From NCBI RefSeq assembly GCF_004310295.1, contig NZ_SISB01000014.1, positions 58,823 through 122,822 of the forward strand: a stretch of DNA of 64,000 nucleotides, read 5' to 3'. This document shows, in pieces, positions 42,841 to 51,652 of this stretch (position 1 is its first letter; the number at the start of each line of letters is the position of its first letter). The notes beneath the pieces are model-generated. The model was given only the letters and a program-made list of their open reading frames with translations. It made no database searches and was not told where the DNA came from. Position numbers and translations under genes: made by a program. Origin of the DNA: Pseudomonas sp. BGI-2. GTDB taxonomy: Bacteria; Pseudomonadota; Gammaproteobacteria; Pseudomonadales; Pseudomonadaceae.

Positions 42841-43605
42841 TCAGCGTTTGCGGGGTTCGGCGGCCATGAGCAGCTCTTTGGGCCGGGCCTTCAGGTAGGG
42901 ATTGGCGCAACCGATCTTCAACCTGCGCGGCGGTGCCCAGCCGGAGTTGTTGCCCACTCGATCGAGGATGCAGTAAGTCACTTCCAGCCGAAGGTCTTCG
43001 CCGGCTTCGAGGATGATCGCCGGCGGCACCCAGACCTGAATCGGCTCGCCGATATCCCCAGCCTTGAGCTTCGGCAGGTCCATGCGCATGTCGCCCCAGC
43101 GCAGAGTGATTTCGTCGTCGACGGCCATGTTCAGGTAAGGCTCGATGGTCAACGGCACGCCGCGCTTGATCTGGTTCGGATTGACCCCCTGACGGCGAAT
43201 GGTTTCGGGGATGCCTACCAGTGCCAGGTGTTCGTTTTCGTGACCGCACAGCGTCAGCGGCTGGCCGCCCGGGCAATCGAGCTTGATCTGTAACCGGGTG
43301 GCGAGCGACAGCGCCGGCCCTTGTCCGACCTGCATGACGCGGTAGTGAATGCAGGAGGCGCCATTGGCGATGAAGCTTTGCGGCACACGCAGGCTGACAA
43401 CTTCGCCGACATCATCGGCCGTGAGGACGCGGGAGGCGACGTAGCAGTTGTCCCAGAACAGTTCGATCAGGTCGCCTTCGTCCATGCCGGGGTAGGGCGC
43501 CACGTCGATCAGCAGATGGGCCGCCGACGTGACATTGATGCCGGTCTTGTGAGATTGCGCCAGGGTAGGGGCCGCAAGTCCGGATGTATTCGAGATGCTT
43601 GTCAT
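42841..43605 (-). CDS. Unknown protein with two related beta modules
   Basis: 254 residues, not recognised. Two modules share a pattern: LIDVAPYPGMDEGDLIELFW...VLTADDVGEVVSLRVP (about 30-130) and TIEPYLNMAVDDEITLRWG...KLKAGDIGEPIQVWVP (about 150-235). Each ends with a V-x-Y-x-V/I-x-D/Q strand, suggesting Ig-like sandwiches. No signal peptide is visible (Ser/Thr/Ala-rich start). AAGGAG precedes the chosen ATG at 43605 by 8 bases. Similar modules occur in large Pseudomonas surface or insecticidal-type proteins. It stands alone beside an AT-rich gap of nearly 500 bases, hinting at accessory DNA. Confidence 0.65.
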   Translation of the reverse strand: MTSISNTSGLAAPTLAQSHKTGINVTSAAHLLIDVAPYPGMDEGDLIELFWDNCYVASRVLTADDVGEVVSLRVPQSFIANGASCIHYRVMQVGQGPALSLATRLQIKLDCPGGQPLTLCGHENEHLALVGIPETIRRQGVNPNQIKRGVPLTIEPYLNMAVDDEITLRWGDMRMDLPKLKAGDIGEPIQVWVPPAIILEAGEDLRLEVTYCILDRVGNNSGWAPPRRLKIGCANPYLKARPKELLMAAEPRKR

Positions 43606-44094
43606 GGGTTTCTCCTTGAAGCCTTGCAGCGAAGTCCGTTTCTGAAAGATCAAAGGCGTGTATTGCCGAGCAACAAAGTTGATCACTATTTGCAAGTTTA
43701 AATAATGACTTGGAACGATGGCTGACGCCTGCTGGCGACTAGATAAGAGTGCGCTTGAATAGGTGTCAATAGAGCCGGCTAGTTAAGTAGTGTATTCAGT
43801 GTTATTCAGAAAAATCCTACGCTTTGAAGTTAATAAGCCGCATCGCTCTGTCGAATTTGGCCGCGTATTTATCGATTTTCATGGGTGGGTGGCGGCGACC
43901 CTGTGCTCGAAGATGGCGTTGGATTTGGCGAATTTTAGGCGAGGTAAATCTGTTGCAGGACATATATATGTACCGCACGTGGCTGCAGAGAATAATCCAT
44001 TGTTCGAATGAACGATGAGAGAGTGTTGGAAGATTTTTGCAGCGGGGATAGTTGTCACTTCCATCCATGGAAGTTAACAAGTAATGAAGCGATA
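43606..44094. other. AT-rich gap without a convincing gene
   Basis: 489 bases of clearly lower GC than the surroundings. Short frames on both strands lack ribosome sites and codon preference. A palindrome ACTTCCAT-CC-ATGGAAGT lies at 44057-44074, just past the tcyN stop, without a T run. The promoter of the unknown two-module gene should lie at about 43620-43760. Confidence 0.5.
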
Positions 44095-44850
44095 TTAGTG
44101 GCTGGCGTTATTCAGGAACTTGCTGAGAAACTGCTTCGTGCGCTCTTCTTTCGGGTTGGCAAACAGCGCCTTGGCTTCGCCTTGCTCGACGATCACACCT
44201 TTGTCGAAAAACACCACACGGTTGGCCACGTCCCGGGCAAAGCCCATTTCGTGGGTGACGATGACCATGGTGCGCTTCTCTTCGGCCAGGCTGCGGATGG
44301 TCGCCAGCACTTCACCGACTAGCTCCGGATCGAGCGCCGAGGTAGGTTCATCGAACAGGATCACTTCCGGTTCCATCGCCAGTGCACGGGCAATCGCCAC
44401 ACGCTGTTGCTGACCACCGGAAAGGCGTCGCGGGTAGGCGTCTTCCTTGCCCGCCAGGCCAACCCTGGCCAAGAGTTTTTTACCCAGGGCAACGGCGTCG
44501 GCGTGCGGGATCTTCTTCACGATGATCGGGCCTTCGATGACGTTTTCCAGGGCGGTGCGATGGGGGAAAAGGTTGAAGCTCTGGAACACGAAGCCGACGT
44601 GCTGACGCAAGCGCCGCACCAGGCTCTGCTGCTGGTTCAACGGGCGGCTGCCATCGATCTCGATGTCGCCGACCTTGATCCGGCCGCTGGTGGGTTCTTC
44701 CAGAAAATTCAGGCATCGCAGGAAGGTGGTTTTACCCGAGCCGCTAGGCCCGATAATCGCCACTACCTCGCCTTCCTTCACTTCCAGATCGATGCCGTTA
44801 AGCACTACTTGACCCTTGAACTGCTTTGTCAGTTTTTCCACGACAATCAT
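44095..44850 (-). CDS. tcyN: L-cystine ABC transporter ATPase
   Basis: 251 residues with Walker [10 protein letters not shown] (about 34-42), Q-loop FVFQSFNLF, signature [15 protein letters not shown], Walker [13 protein letters not shown] and switch His [10 protein letters not shown]. It closely follows the TcyN/YecC type, energising cystine uptake. It is the last gene of tcyJ-tcyL-tcyN, starting 4 bp after tcyL. Confidence 0.9.
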   Translation of the reverse strand: MIVVEKLTKQFKGQVVLNGIDLEVKEGEVVAIIGPSGSGKTTFLRCLNFLEEPTSGRIKVGDIEIDGSRPLNQQQSLVRRLRQHVGFVFQSFNLFPHRTALENVIEGPIIVKKIPHADAVALGKKLLARVGLAGKEDAYPRRLSGGQQQRVAIARALAMEPEVILFDEPTSALDPELVGEVLATIRSLAEEKRTMVIVTHEMGFARDVANRVVFFDKGVIVEQGEAKALFANPKEERTKQFLSKFLNNASH

Positions 44851-44854
44851 TGGG

Positions 44855-45520
44855 TCAGGACTCCTGATCGTGCCGATTGACCCGCTCTTCCAACTTGTTC
44901 TGCAGGTGCGAGAGCACCGTGGCCAGAATCCAGTAGATCAGCGCGGCGGCAAGGTACATGGTGAACACTTCGAAGGTGCGTGCTGTGATCAGCTGCGCCT
45001 GGCGGAACAGCTCCGGAACCTGGATGGTGGCGGCCAGCGCAGTGTCCTTGACCAGCGAAATGAAGCTGTTGCCCAGCGGCGGCAATGCGGTACGCATCGC
45101 TTGCGGGATGATGGCCCGGCGCAGGGTCTGCGCACGGGTCATGCCGATGCTGGCGGCAGCTTCCCACTGACCGCGCTCGATGGAGCTGATCGCGGAACGC
45201 AGGATTTCACAGGCGTAAGCGGCCATGTTCAGCGAGAAGCCGATCAGGGCCGCGGGCAGCGGATCGAGCTCCATGCCCAATTGCGGCAAGCCGTAATAGA
45301 TTACGAACAGTTGCACCAGCAACGGCGTGCCGCGAAAGAACGACACGTAGATACGGGCGATCCAGCTCACCAGCTTGAAGCGCGACAGGCGCATCAGTGC
45401 CAGGCCGAAGCCCAGCATGAGGCCGAAGAACATCCCGCCCAGGCTCAAGATGACCGTGAAGTAGGCCCCCTTGAGCAGGAAGGGCAGGGAGTCCAGTGCG
45501 AGTTGGAAAGCTTCTTCCAT
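44855..45520 (-). CDS. tcyL: L-cystine ABC transporter permease
   Basis: 221 residues, polar amino-acid permease family: five hydrophobic segments, [22 protein letters not shown] and docking loop [24 protein letters not shown]. Corresponds to TcyL/YecS. Its start overlaps the tcyJ stop by one base (TAATG), so translation is coupled. Only one permease is present, so the pore should be a homodimer. Confidence 0.9.
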   Translation of the reverse strand: MEEAFQLALDSLPFLLKGAYFTVILSLGGMFFGLMLGFGLALMRLSRFKLVSWIARIYVSFFRGTPLLVQLFVIYYGLPQLGMELDPLPAALIGFSLNMAAYACEILRSAISSIERGQWEAAASIGMTRAQTLRRAIIPQAMRTALPPLGNSFISLVKDTALAATIQVPELFRQAQLITARTFEVFTMYLAAALIYWILATVLSHLQNKLEERVNRHDQES

Positions 45521-46314
45521 TATTGAGTGACGTCAGCGCTGAAGTATTTTTCCGAAAGCTTTTTCAGCGTACCGTCGGCACGCAGCTTGTCGATGGCTTT
45601 GTTCACCGCAGCCAGCAACTCAGGCTCGCCTTTGCGCAGGGCAATACCGGCTTCCTGACGGGAGAACGCTTCGCCGGCGGCGACAGTGTCCTTGGCCTTC
45701 CTGGCGTATTCCAGTGCAGCGAGGCGGTCGATCAGAATGGCGTCGATGCGGCCGACGCGCAGATCCTGGAACTTGGTCGGATCATCGTCATAGGTCTTGA
45801 TAATGGCTTTCGGCTGATTGTCCTTGAGCCATTGTTCGTAGTTGGTGCCCAAGCCTACACCGACTTTCTTGCCGTCCAGATCGGCGGCGGTCTTGATGGT
45901 GTCTTTGTTCTTGGTCAGAACCAGCGCCTGAATCCCGGAAACAGTGTACGGCTCGGAGAAGTCATACTTCTTCTTGCGTTCTTCGGAGATGGTGACCTGG
46001 TTGATCACCGCGTCCAGACGTTTGGATTCCAGCGCCGCGAGGATGCCGTCCCATTTGGTCGGTTGCAGTTTGACCTTCACACCCAGCTCTTTGGCCAGGG
46101 CTTCGGAGAACTCGACTTCGAAACCGGCCAGTTTGCCGTCGGCATCGACGAAGCTGAACGGTGGGTAAGTGCCTTCCAGACCGACGTTGATCACGCCCGC
46201 GTCTTTGATTTTTTGCAGCTGCTCACCAGCAACCGCTTGCCCCAGCAGACCGGCGCTCAGTGCCAGGCCCAGCGAACCGACCAGCAGATTTCGACGTAGT
46301 GCGGAAAAATTCAT
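45520..46314 (-). CDS. tcyJ: L-cystine-binding periplasmic protein
   Basis: 264 residues with a signal peptide (cleavage near AVA-GEQ, about 29-31) and the solute-binding family 3 fold: GVINVGLEGTYPPFSFVDADGKLAGFEVEFSEAL, LDAVINQVTISEERKKKYDFSEPY and RIDAILIDRLAALEYARK. This is the TcyJ/FliY type, which binds cystine and related sulfur amino acids. The upstream region is AT-rich and carries the shared ATTCCTA word. It heads the tcyJLN operon; dcyD lies 331 bp upstream on the same strand. Confidence 0.92.
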   Translation of the reverse strand: MNFSALRRNLLVGSLGLALSAGLLGQAVAGEQLQKIKDAGVINVGLEGTYPPFSFVDADGKLAGFEVEFSEALAKELGVKVKLQPTKWDGILAALESKRLDAVINQVTISEERKKKYDFSEPYTVSGIQALVLTKNKDTIKTAADLDGKKVGVGLGTNYEQWLKDNQPKAIIKTYDDDPTKFQDLRVGRIDAILIDRLAALEYARKAKDTVAAGEAFSRQEAGIALRKGEPELLAAVNKAIDKLRADGTLKKLSEKYFSADVTQ

Positions 46315-46459
46315 GACAAGCCCCTGTGTTTTCTTATGAAGACGCTTTTTAGGAATGTTGGCAAAATCGGGATTTGGACGACTGCAATATCCTGCCCTAA
46401 AGCAGCGTATGCGTCTCGCTGCAAATTCGCCTGCGGCGTGACTATATGATGGCGCCTTT

Positions 46460-46500
46460 AGATAGGAATATAATAAATATTCAGTTTGTTATTCTTTATT
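46460..46500 (-). promoter_or_regulatory. AT-rich tcyJ promoter region
   Basis: The minus strand reads ATTCCTA at 46463-46469 and the plus strand ATTCTTTAT at 46491-46499, forming a loose inverted pair around TATTTATTATA. It lies about 150-185 bases before tcyJ and is a candidate CysB site. Confidence 0.4.
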
Positions 46501-46532
46501 TGCATATTAGATTCACGCGATCTCGTGTTCGA

Positions 46533-46637
46533 GATCGTTCCCACGCTCTGCGCTCATCGCTCTCCATTTTTCCGAGTTTCCAAAATACTTGAAAACAGAG
46601 TTATGTAGAACGATGAGCGCAGAGCGTGGGAACGATC
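46533..46637. repeat. 27-bp perfect inverted repeat, GTTCCCACGC class
   Basis: GATCGTTCCCACGCTCTGCG... (46533-46559) and its exact reverse complement (46611-46637) enclose 51 bases. The perfect match suggests recent formation. It lies just after the dcyD stop. Confidence 0.9.
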
Positions 46638-46645
46638 GCTGATCA

Positions 46646-47638
46646 CTACAGGAATTCTTTGTAGGCAAACAACGCCGGCGCCCCACCGGTGTGCAGGAAG
46701 ATGATCGGGCCGTCATTGAAGCGCTGACGACCGATGCCGTCGAGCAACCCGGCCATGGCCTTGCCGGTGTACACCGGATCCAGCAACAAACCTTCCTGAC
46801 CCGCCAGCAGCTTCACCGCCGCGAGCGTCCCGGCATTCGGCTCGCCGTAGCGTGGACCGAAATACTCGTCCCACAGTTCGATCTTGAAACTCGCCGGCAG
46901 GCTCACGCCCAGCAACTCGGCCGTGCGCTCGGCCAGGCCCTGGACTTTCGGGCGCTGATCTTCATCGCTACGGGAAACCGTGACACCAATCACTGGCAAA
47001 TCCGGCAGTACTTCACTCAGTGCCAGCGCCAGACCACTGTGGGTGCCGGCACTGCCCGAGGCCAGAACCACGGCGGCAAATTCCAGGCCGGTGTCCTTGA
47101 TCTGTTCGGCCAGTTCCAAACCGGCGCGCACATAACCCAAGGCGCCCAGTGCGTTGGAGCCACCAATTGGCACCAGGTACGGTTTCTTGCCGTTGTTGCG
47201 TAGACGATCGGCCAAGGCTTGCAGTTGCTCGTCGGCGTTGTCGAGGTTTTCCACCAGCTCGACCTTGGCATCGAACAGGTCGAGCAACAGCCGATTGCCG
47301 TTGCCGAGATAGTTGGGGTCGTCGGTGCCCAGCGGGTTTTCCAGCAGCGCTATGCAACCCAGGCCAAGTTTGGCTGCAATGGCGGCGGTCTGACGCACGT
47401 GGTTGGACTGAAGCGCGCCAGCGGTGATCAACGTGTCGGCGCCCTGTGCCAAGGCATCGGCCGCCAGGTATTCGAGTTTGCGCAGCTTGTTGCCGCCCAT
47501 GGCCAGCGGTGTCAGGTCATCGCGTTTGACGTACACATCGCGGCCGAGCCAGGTCGACAGGCGTTCGAGTTTTTCAAGTGCGGTAGGGTGGCCGAGAAGG
47601 TCGAGGCGGTTAAAGCGGGCAAGCTGTTGTTTGATCAT
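46646..47638 (-). CDS. dcyD: D-cysteine desulfhydrase
   Basis: 330 residues of the ACC-deaminase/D-cysteine desulfhydrase PLP family. DcyD splits D-cysteine into pyruvate, ammonia and hydrogen sulfide. The PLP lysine is K51 in [39 protein letters not shown] and [16 protein letters not shown] are family motifs. Length matches E. coli DcyD (328). I chose the ATG at 47638; the frame runs on to 47731 without the family start. It sits upstream of tcyJLN, as in E. coli, turning imported D-cystine into sulfide, and is divergent from epsC. Confidence 0.92.
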   Translation of the reverse strand: MIKQQLARFNRLDLLGHPTALEKLERLSTWLGRDVYVKRDDLTPLAMGGNKLRKLEYLAADALAQGADTLITAGALQSNHVRQTAAIAAKLGLGCIALLENPLGTDDPNYLGNGNRLLLDLFDAKVELVENLDNADEQLQALADRLRNNGKKPYLVPIGGSNALGALGYVRAGLELAEQIKDTGLEFAAVVLASGSAGTHSGLALALSEVLPDLPVIGVTVSRSDEDQRPKVQGLAERTAELLGVSLPASFKIELWDEYFGPRYGEPNAGTLAAVKLLAGQEGLLLDPVYTGKAMAGLLDGIGRQRFNDGPIIFLHTGGAPALFAYKEFL

Positions 47639-47832
47639 GGGTCCGTACTGGCCAAGGGAGATGTCAGGACTATAGGCACGCCTATATACGTGGGCAACCG
47701 CCAATCGCTTATATCCGAAAGTGAAGAACACAGCACAATTGGTTCTTAATTCGGCTTCAAGACCTTGCCGTAAAGTAATCGCCGTCAGCGTGGCCAGGCA
47801 GTCCGGCCGCCCGCCCGTGAGGAGTTTTTACC

Positions 47833-48759
47833 GTGAGCGAACGTTCAAGCCATTGGCAATTGCAGACCATCGTCAGCCAACTGCGTACAGCGCGCGACCA
47901 GTGGCGCGCACAAAACGGCCGTGCCAGCGGCGAGCAGGGCGGTCGCGAGTTGCCTTCGCGGGCAGCCATGGCGGAGATTCTTGAAGCGCTGTGCGGTGCC
48001 CTGTTCCCGATGCGTCTGGGACCGGTGGATTTGCGTGAGGAGAGTGAAGACTTCTACGTCGGCCACACGCTGGACGTCGCCTTGAATGCGTTGCTGGCGC
48101 AGGCGCGACTCGAACTGCGTTACGCCGCTCGCCACAGTGCCGAGGCCGACACCGAAGTCGAGGCCAAGACCATTTCGATCATTCAGGACTTCGCCCTCGC
48201 ATTGCCGGGGCTGCGCAGCTTGCTGGACACCGATGTGCTGGCGGCCTATCACGGCGACCCGGCGGCCCGTAGCGTCGATGAAGTGTTGCTCTGCTATCCG
48301 GGCATTCTGGCGGTGATCCACCATCGTCTGGCACACCATTTGTACCGCGCGGGGCTGCCGCTGCTGGCACGGATCAGCGCGGAAATCGCCCACTCGGCCA
48401 CCGGTATCGACATTCATCCAGGCGCGCAGATCGGTCGCAGCTTCTTCATTGATCACGGGACCGGTGTGGTGATCGGCGAGACGGCGATCATTGGTGAACG
48501 CGTGCGGATTTATCAGGCCGTGACGCTGGGCGCCAAGCGCTTCCCGTCGGATGAGGACGGCCAGTTGCAGAAGGGCCATCCACGGCATCCGATTGTTGAG
48601 GATGATGTGGTGATCTATGCCGGCGCGACGATTTTGGGGCGGATCACCATCGGCAAGGGATCGACCATTGGCGGCAACGTCTGGCTGACCCGCAGCGTGC
48701 CGGCCGGGTGCAACCTGACGCAGGCGAATTTGCAGCATGATGATGGGACGCAGAAGTAA
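47833..48759 (+). CDS. epsC: Serine O-acetyltransferase (EpsC type)
   Basis: 308 residues. A helical N-terminal half (1-185) is followed by the left-handed hexapeptide-repeat domain: SATGIDIHPGAQIGRSFFIDHGTGVVIGETAIIG, IVEDDVVIYAGATILGRITIGKGSTIGGNVWL. It makes O-acetylserine from serine and acetyl-CoA; sulfide is then added to give cysteine. The catalytic His lies in FIDHGTG. O-acetylserine (or N-acetylserine) is also the usual CysB co-inducer. GAGGAG lies about 9 bases before the GTG-free ATG start at 47833. It is divergent from dcyD, so sulfide supply and acceptor synthesis sit back to back. Confidence 0.9.
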   Translation: MSERSSHWQLQTIVSQLRTARDQWRAQNGRASGEQGGRELPSRAAMAEILEALCGALFPMRLGPVDLREESEDFYVGHTLDVALNALLAQARLELRYAARHSAEADTEVEAKTISIIQDFALALPGLRSLLDTDVLAAYHGDPAARSVDEVLLCYPGILAVIHHRLAHHLYRAGLPLLARISAEIAHSATGIDIHPGAQIGRSFFIDHGTGVVIGETAIIGERVRIYQAVTLGAKRFPSDEDGQLQKGHPRHPIVEDDVVIYAGATILGRITIGKGSTIGGNVWLTRSVPAGCNLTQANLQHDDGTQK

Positions 48760-48786
48760 GCCCTGAAATCTCGGCTGATTGACCCG

Positions 48787-48885
48787 GCCTCTTCGCGGGC
48801 AAGCCTCGCTCCTACAGGGTCTGTGTCGAACGACAATTTTGTGAACGACACAAAACCTGTAGGAGCGAGGCTTGCCCGCGAATGG
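48787..48885. repeat. REP doublet
   Basis: Inverted TGTAGGAGCGAGGCTTGCCC-class arms directly after epsC. Beyond it, 48886-49025 shows no gene. Confidence 0.85.
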
Positions 48886-49025
48886 TTTTAAGCCGAACCC
48901 AAATACTGGCATTTAGATAATTTCCCTCTGAACGAATCCTCCAAATCCCCCGTCATACCCATCCTTGAGCTAGCGTAGGAAAGTGACCGCCGAGCCCTGC
49001 GATTAGTCCTTAGCACCCTATTCAT

Positions 49026-49055
49026 GTTTAACTTGAACGCTCATTCAAGTTAAAC
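49026..49055. promoter_or_regulatory. BetI/TetR-type operator before betT
   Basis: GTTTAACTTGAA (49026-49037) and its exact reverse complement (49044-49055) flank a 6-base centre. The half site TTGAACG resembles the box bound by the choline-sensing repressor BetI. It lies about 90 bases before betT, where a repressor would block transcription. Whether BetI binds is inferred. Confidence 0.6.
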
Positions 49056-49092
49056 CGCCGGTTTGCTGCCCGTTCACAACAGGAGGCTTGCC

Positions 49093-49149
49093 TTGCCGAG
49101 TCCGTTATTGATTGACCTGTTTCACCCTTTCGAGGTGCACCTTTCATGA
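49093..49149 (+). CDS. Possible 18-codon leader ORF of betT
   Basis: A strong AGGAGG (49081-49086) is placed 6 bases before a TTG that opens 18 codons (MPSPLLIDLFHPFEVHLS), whose stop overlaps the betT start (ATGA). This would couple betT translation to the leader. The TTG start and short size keep confidence low. Confidence 0.3.
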   Translation: MPSPLLIDLFHPFEVHLS

Positions 49150-51140
49150 GTGCATCGTCCCTCCCTCCAAGCGGCCAGGTCCGCATGAATCCGCCGGTGT
49201 TTTACTTCTCGGCGACGTTTATTTTGCTGTTCGGCATCGTCGTCATCGCCATGCCTGAACAGGCCGGTGCCTGGCTGCTGGAAGCGCAAAACTGGGCGGC
49301 CAACACGGTCGGCTGGTATTACATGCTCGCGATGACCTTGTACCTGGTCTTCGTGGTGGTCACCGCCTTGTCCGGCTACGGCAAGATCAAGCTCGGTGCC
49401 GACCACGACGAGCCCGAATTCAGTTACCTGTCCTGGGCCGGCATGCTGTTCGCCGCCGGGATCAGCATCACGCTGTTCTTCTTTTGCGTGTCCGAACCGC
49501 TGACCCACTTGGCGCAACCGCCTCAAGGCGAAGCCGGCACGGCAGATGCGGCGCGTCAGGCGATGCAGATTCTGTTTCTGCACTGGGGCCTGCACGGCTG
49601 GGGGGTGTTCGCTTTCGTCGGCATGGCCCTGGCCTATTTCGCCTACCGTCACAACCTGCCGCTGGCCTTGCGCTCGGCGCTCTATCCGCTGATTGGCAAG
49701 CGCATCAACGGCCCGATCGGTTACGCGGTGGACGGCTTTGGCATCATCGCCACGGTGTTCGGCCTCGGCGCCGACATGGGCTTTGGCGTGTTGCACCTCA
49801 ACTCGGGTCTGGACTACCTGTTCGGCATCGCTCACACGCAGTGGATTCAGGTCGGGCTGATCACGCTGATGATGGGCGCGGCGATCCTCGTGGCGGTGTC
49901 CGGCGTCGACAAGGGCGTGCGCGTGATGTCCGACATCAACATGCTGCTGGCCTGTGCGCTGCTGCTGTTTGTGTTGTTTGCCGGGCCCACGCAGCACTTG
50001 CTCAACACCTTGATCCAGAACATCGGCGACTACCTCGGCGCCTTGCCGATGAAGAGTTTCGACCTGTACGCCTACGACAAACCCAGCGACTGGCTGGGCG
50101 GCTGGACCGTGTTTTATTGGGCCTGGTGGATTGCATGGTCGCCGTTCGTGGGCCTGTTCATCGCACGGATTTCCCGTGGCCGGACCATCCGCGAATTCGT
50201 CTTCGGCGTGCTGTTGATTCCGCTCGGCTTCACCCTGGCGTGGATGTCGATCTTCGGCAACAGCGCCATCGACCAGGTGCTCAACCACGGCATGAGCGCG
50301 CTCGGCATGTCGGCCATCGACAACCCGTCGATGACCCTCTACCTGCTGCTGGAAACCTATCCGTGGAGCAAAACGGTCATCGCGGTGACGGTGTTCATCA
50401 GCTTCGTGTTCTTCGTCACATCGGCCGACTCCGGCACCGTGGTGCTGTCGACGCTGTCCGCCAAGGGCGGTAATCCGGATGAAGACGGGCCGAAATGGCT
50501 GCGAGTGTTCTGGGGTGCGATGACGGCGCTGGTGACCAGTGCGCTGCTGTTCTCCGGCAGCATTGATGCGCTGAAATCAGCGGTGGTGCTGACCTCGTTG
50601 CCGTTCTCGCTGATCTTGCTGCTGATGATGTGGGGGCTGCACAAGGCGTTCTATCTGGAGTCGCAGAAGCAGATCGCGCAGCTGCATTCCCTGGCGCCGG
50701 TGTCCGGCTCGCGGCGTGGCGGCTGGCGTCAACGCTTGACCCAGGCCGTGCATTTCCCGTCTCGCGATGAGGTTTATCGCTTCCTCGATACGACGGTGCG
50801 CCCGGCGATTGAAGAAGTCTCGGCGGTGTTCGTCGAAAAGGGTTTGAACGTGGTCACTCAGCCGGATCCGGCCAACGACAACGTCAGCCTGGAAATCGGT
50901 CACGGCGAGGAGCATCCGTTTATCTATCAGGTGCAGATGCGTGGCTACTTCACGCCATCGTTTGCCCGTGGCGGCATGGGTTCCAAGGAACTCAACAACC
51001 GTCGTTACTACCGGGCAGAAGTGCATTTGAGCGAGGGCAGTCAGGACTACGATCTGGTGGGTTACACCAAGGAGCAGATCATCAACGACATCCTTGATCA
51101 GTACGAACGGCATTTGCAGTTTTTGCATTTAGTGCGTTGA
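49146..51140 (+). CDS. betT: BCCT choline/betaine transporter
   Basis: 664 residues. Twelve hydrophobic segments and the BCCT signature FYWAWWIAWSPFVGLFIARISRGRTIREF are seen; the sodium or proton site region GADMGFGVLHLNSGL is typical of BetT-like proteins. A long hydrophilic C-terminus (about 520-664) fits the osmosensing tail of choline BetT proteins. It imports choline for glycine-betaine synthesis or catabolism. In P. aeruginosa a betT paralogue also lies among tau and metQ genes. A palindromic operator lies upstream. GAGGTG precedes the ATG by about 9 bases. Confidence 0.88.
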   Translation: MSASSLPPSGQVRMNPPVFYFSATFILLFGIVVIAMPEQAGAWLLEAQNWAANTVGWYYMLAMTLYLVFVVVTALSGYGKIKLGADHDEPEFSYLSWAGMLFAAGISITLFFFCVSEPLTHLAQPPQGEAGTADAARQAMQILFLHWGLHGWGVFAFVGMALAYFAYRHNLPLALRSALYPLIGKRINGPIGYAVDGFGIIATVFGLGADMGFGVLHLNSGLDYLFGIAHTQWIQVGLITLMMGAAILVAVSGVDKGVRVMSDINMLLACALLLFVLFAGPTQHLLNTLIQNIGDYLGALPMKSFDLYAYDKPSDWLGGWTVFYWAWWIAWSPFVGLFIARISRGRTIREFVFGVLLIPLGFTLAWMSIFGNSAIDQVLNHGMSALGMSAIDNPSMTLYLLLETYPWSKTVIAVTVFISFVFFVTSADSGTVVLSTLSAKGGNPDEDGPKWLRVFWGAMTALVTSALLFSGSIDALKSAVVLTSLPFSLILLLMMWGLHKAFYLESQKQIAQLHSLAPVSGSRRGGWRQRLTQAVHFPSRDEVYRFLDTTVRPAIEEVSAVFVEKGLNVVTQPDPANDNVSLEIGHGEEHPFIYQVQMRGYFTPSFARGGMGSKELNNRRYYRAEVHLSEGSQDYDLVGYTKEQIINDILDQYERHLQFLHLVR

Positions 51141-51167
51141 TCGAGAACCGGTGGCGCCGGGCCCTTT

Positions 51168-51428
51168 TCAGGTCTCGGCGCTCAACACCATGAACAGCAC
51201 CATCGCCGCCACCGGCACGCCGAATACGGCGCTGCCGACTACCAGCTCCGTGCTAAAGGGCTGGCCAGCACTGACCATGCCGACTGCACCGTTGATCAAC
51301 GTCAGCGCGAACCACAGCATGACAAAGCTGTAGGTCAGGGTCTGGCGGCTGAAACCGATTTTCTCGCCGATAAACAGCATCAGCGCCAGCAGGATCAGGC
51401 CGAAGGTGATGATGATGGTGGTGTGCAT
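51168..51428 (-). CDS. Small three-helix membrane protein
   Basis: 86 residues with three hydrophobic segments (about 3-22, 32-52 and 62-82) and almost no soluble part; not recognised. It is convergent with betT (27 bp apart). GGGCGG lies upstream of the ATG but no optimal ribosome site is seen. Codon use looks like that of the neighbours, so I consider it real. No function can be assigned. Confidence 0.65.
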   Translation of the reverse strand: MHTTIIITFGLILLALMLFIGEKIGFSRQTLTYSFVMLWFALTLINGAVGMVSAGQPFSTELVVGSAVFGVPVAAMVLFMVLSAET

Positions 51429-51652
51429 GGTGTGTTCCGCCCTTCAGGTGTGTGTGGCCTTTGAGTCGGCACTGCGGTGTCAGTGTGAGCTTAGTTAAAA
51501 CAGCCCGCCATTGACCAGAGCATGGGAACGATCATCTATGAAACGTTTCAGCATTTTCTCGAGTCAGAGGTTTATCGGCGTTTGTCTGGGCGTATGCTGG
51601 GCAACTTGCGAAGCAGTCGATACCACATTCAAAACAGACAAGAGAGGATTCG

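Noticed and set aside
43790..44080. Short ORFs on both strands in the AT-rich gap
   Set aside because: No ribosome site, no codon preference and no family resemblance.
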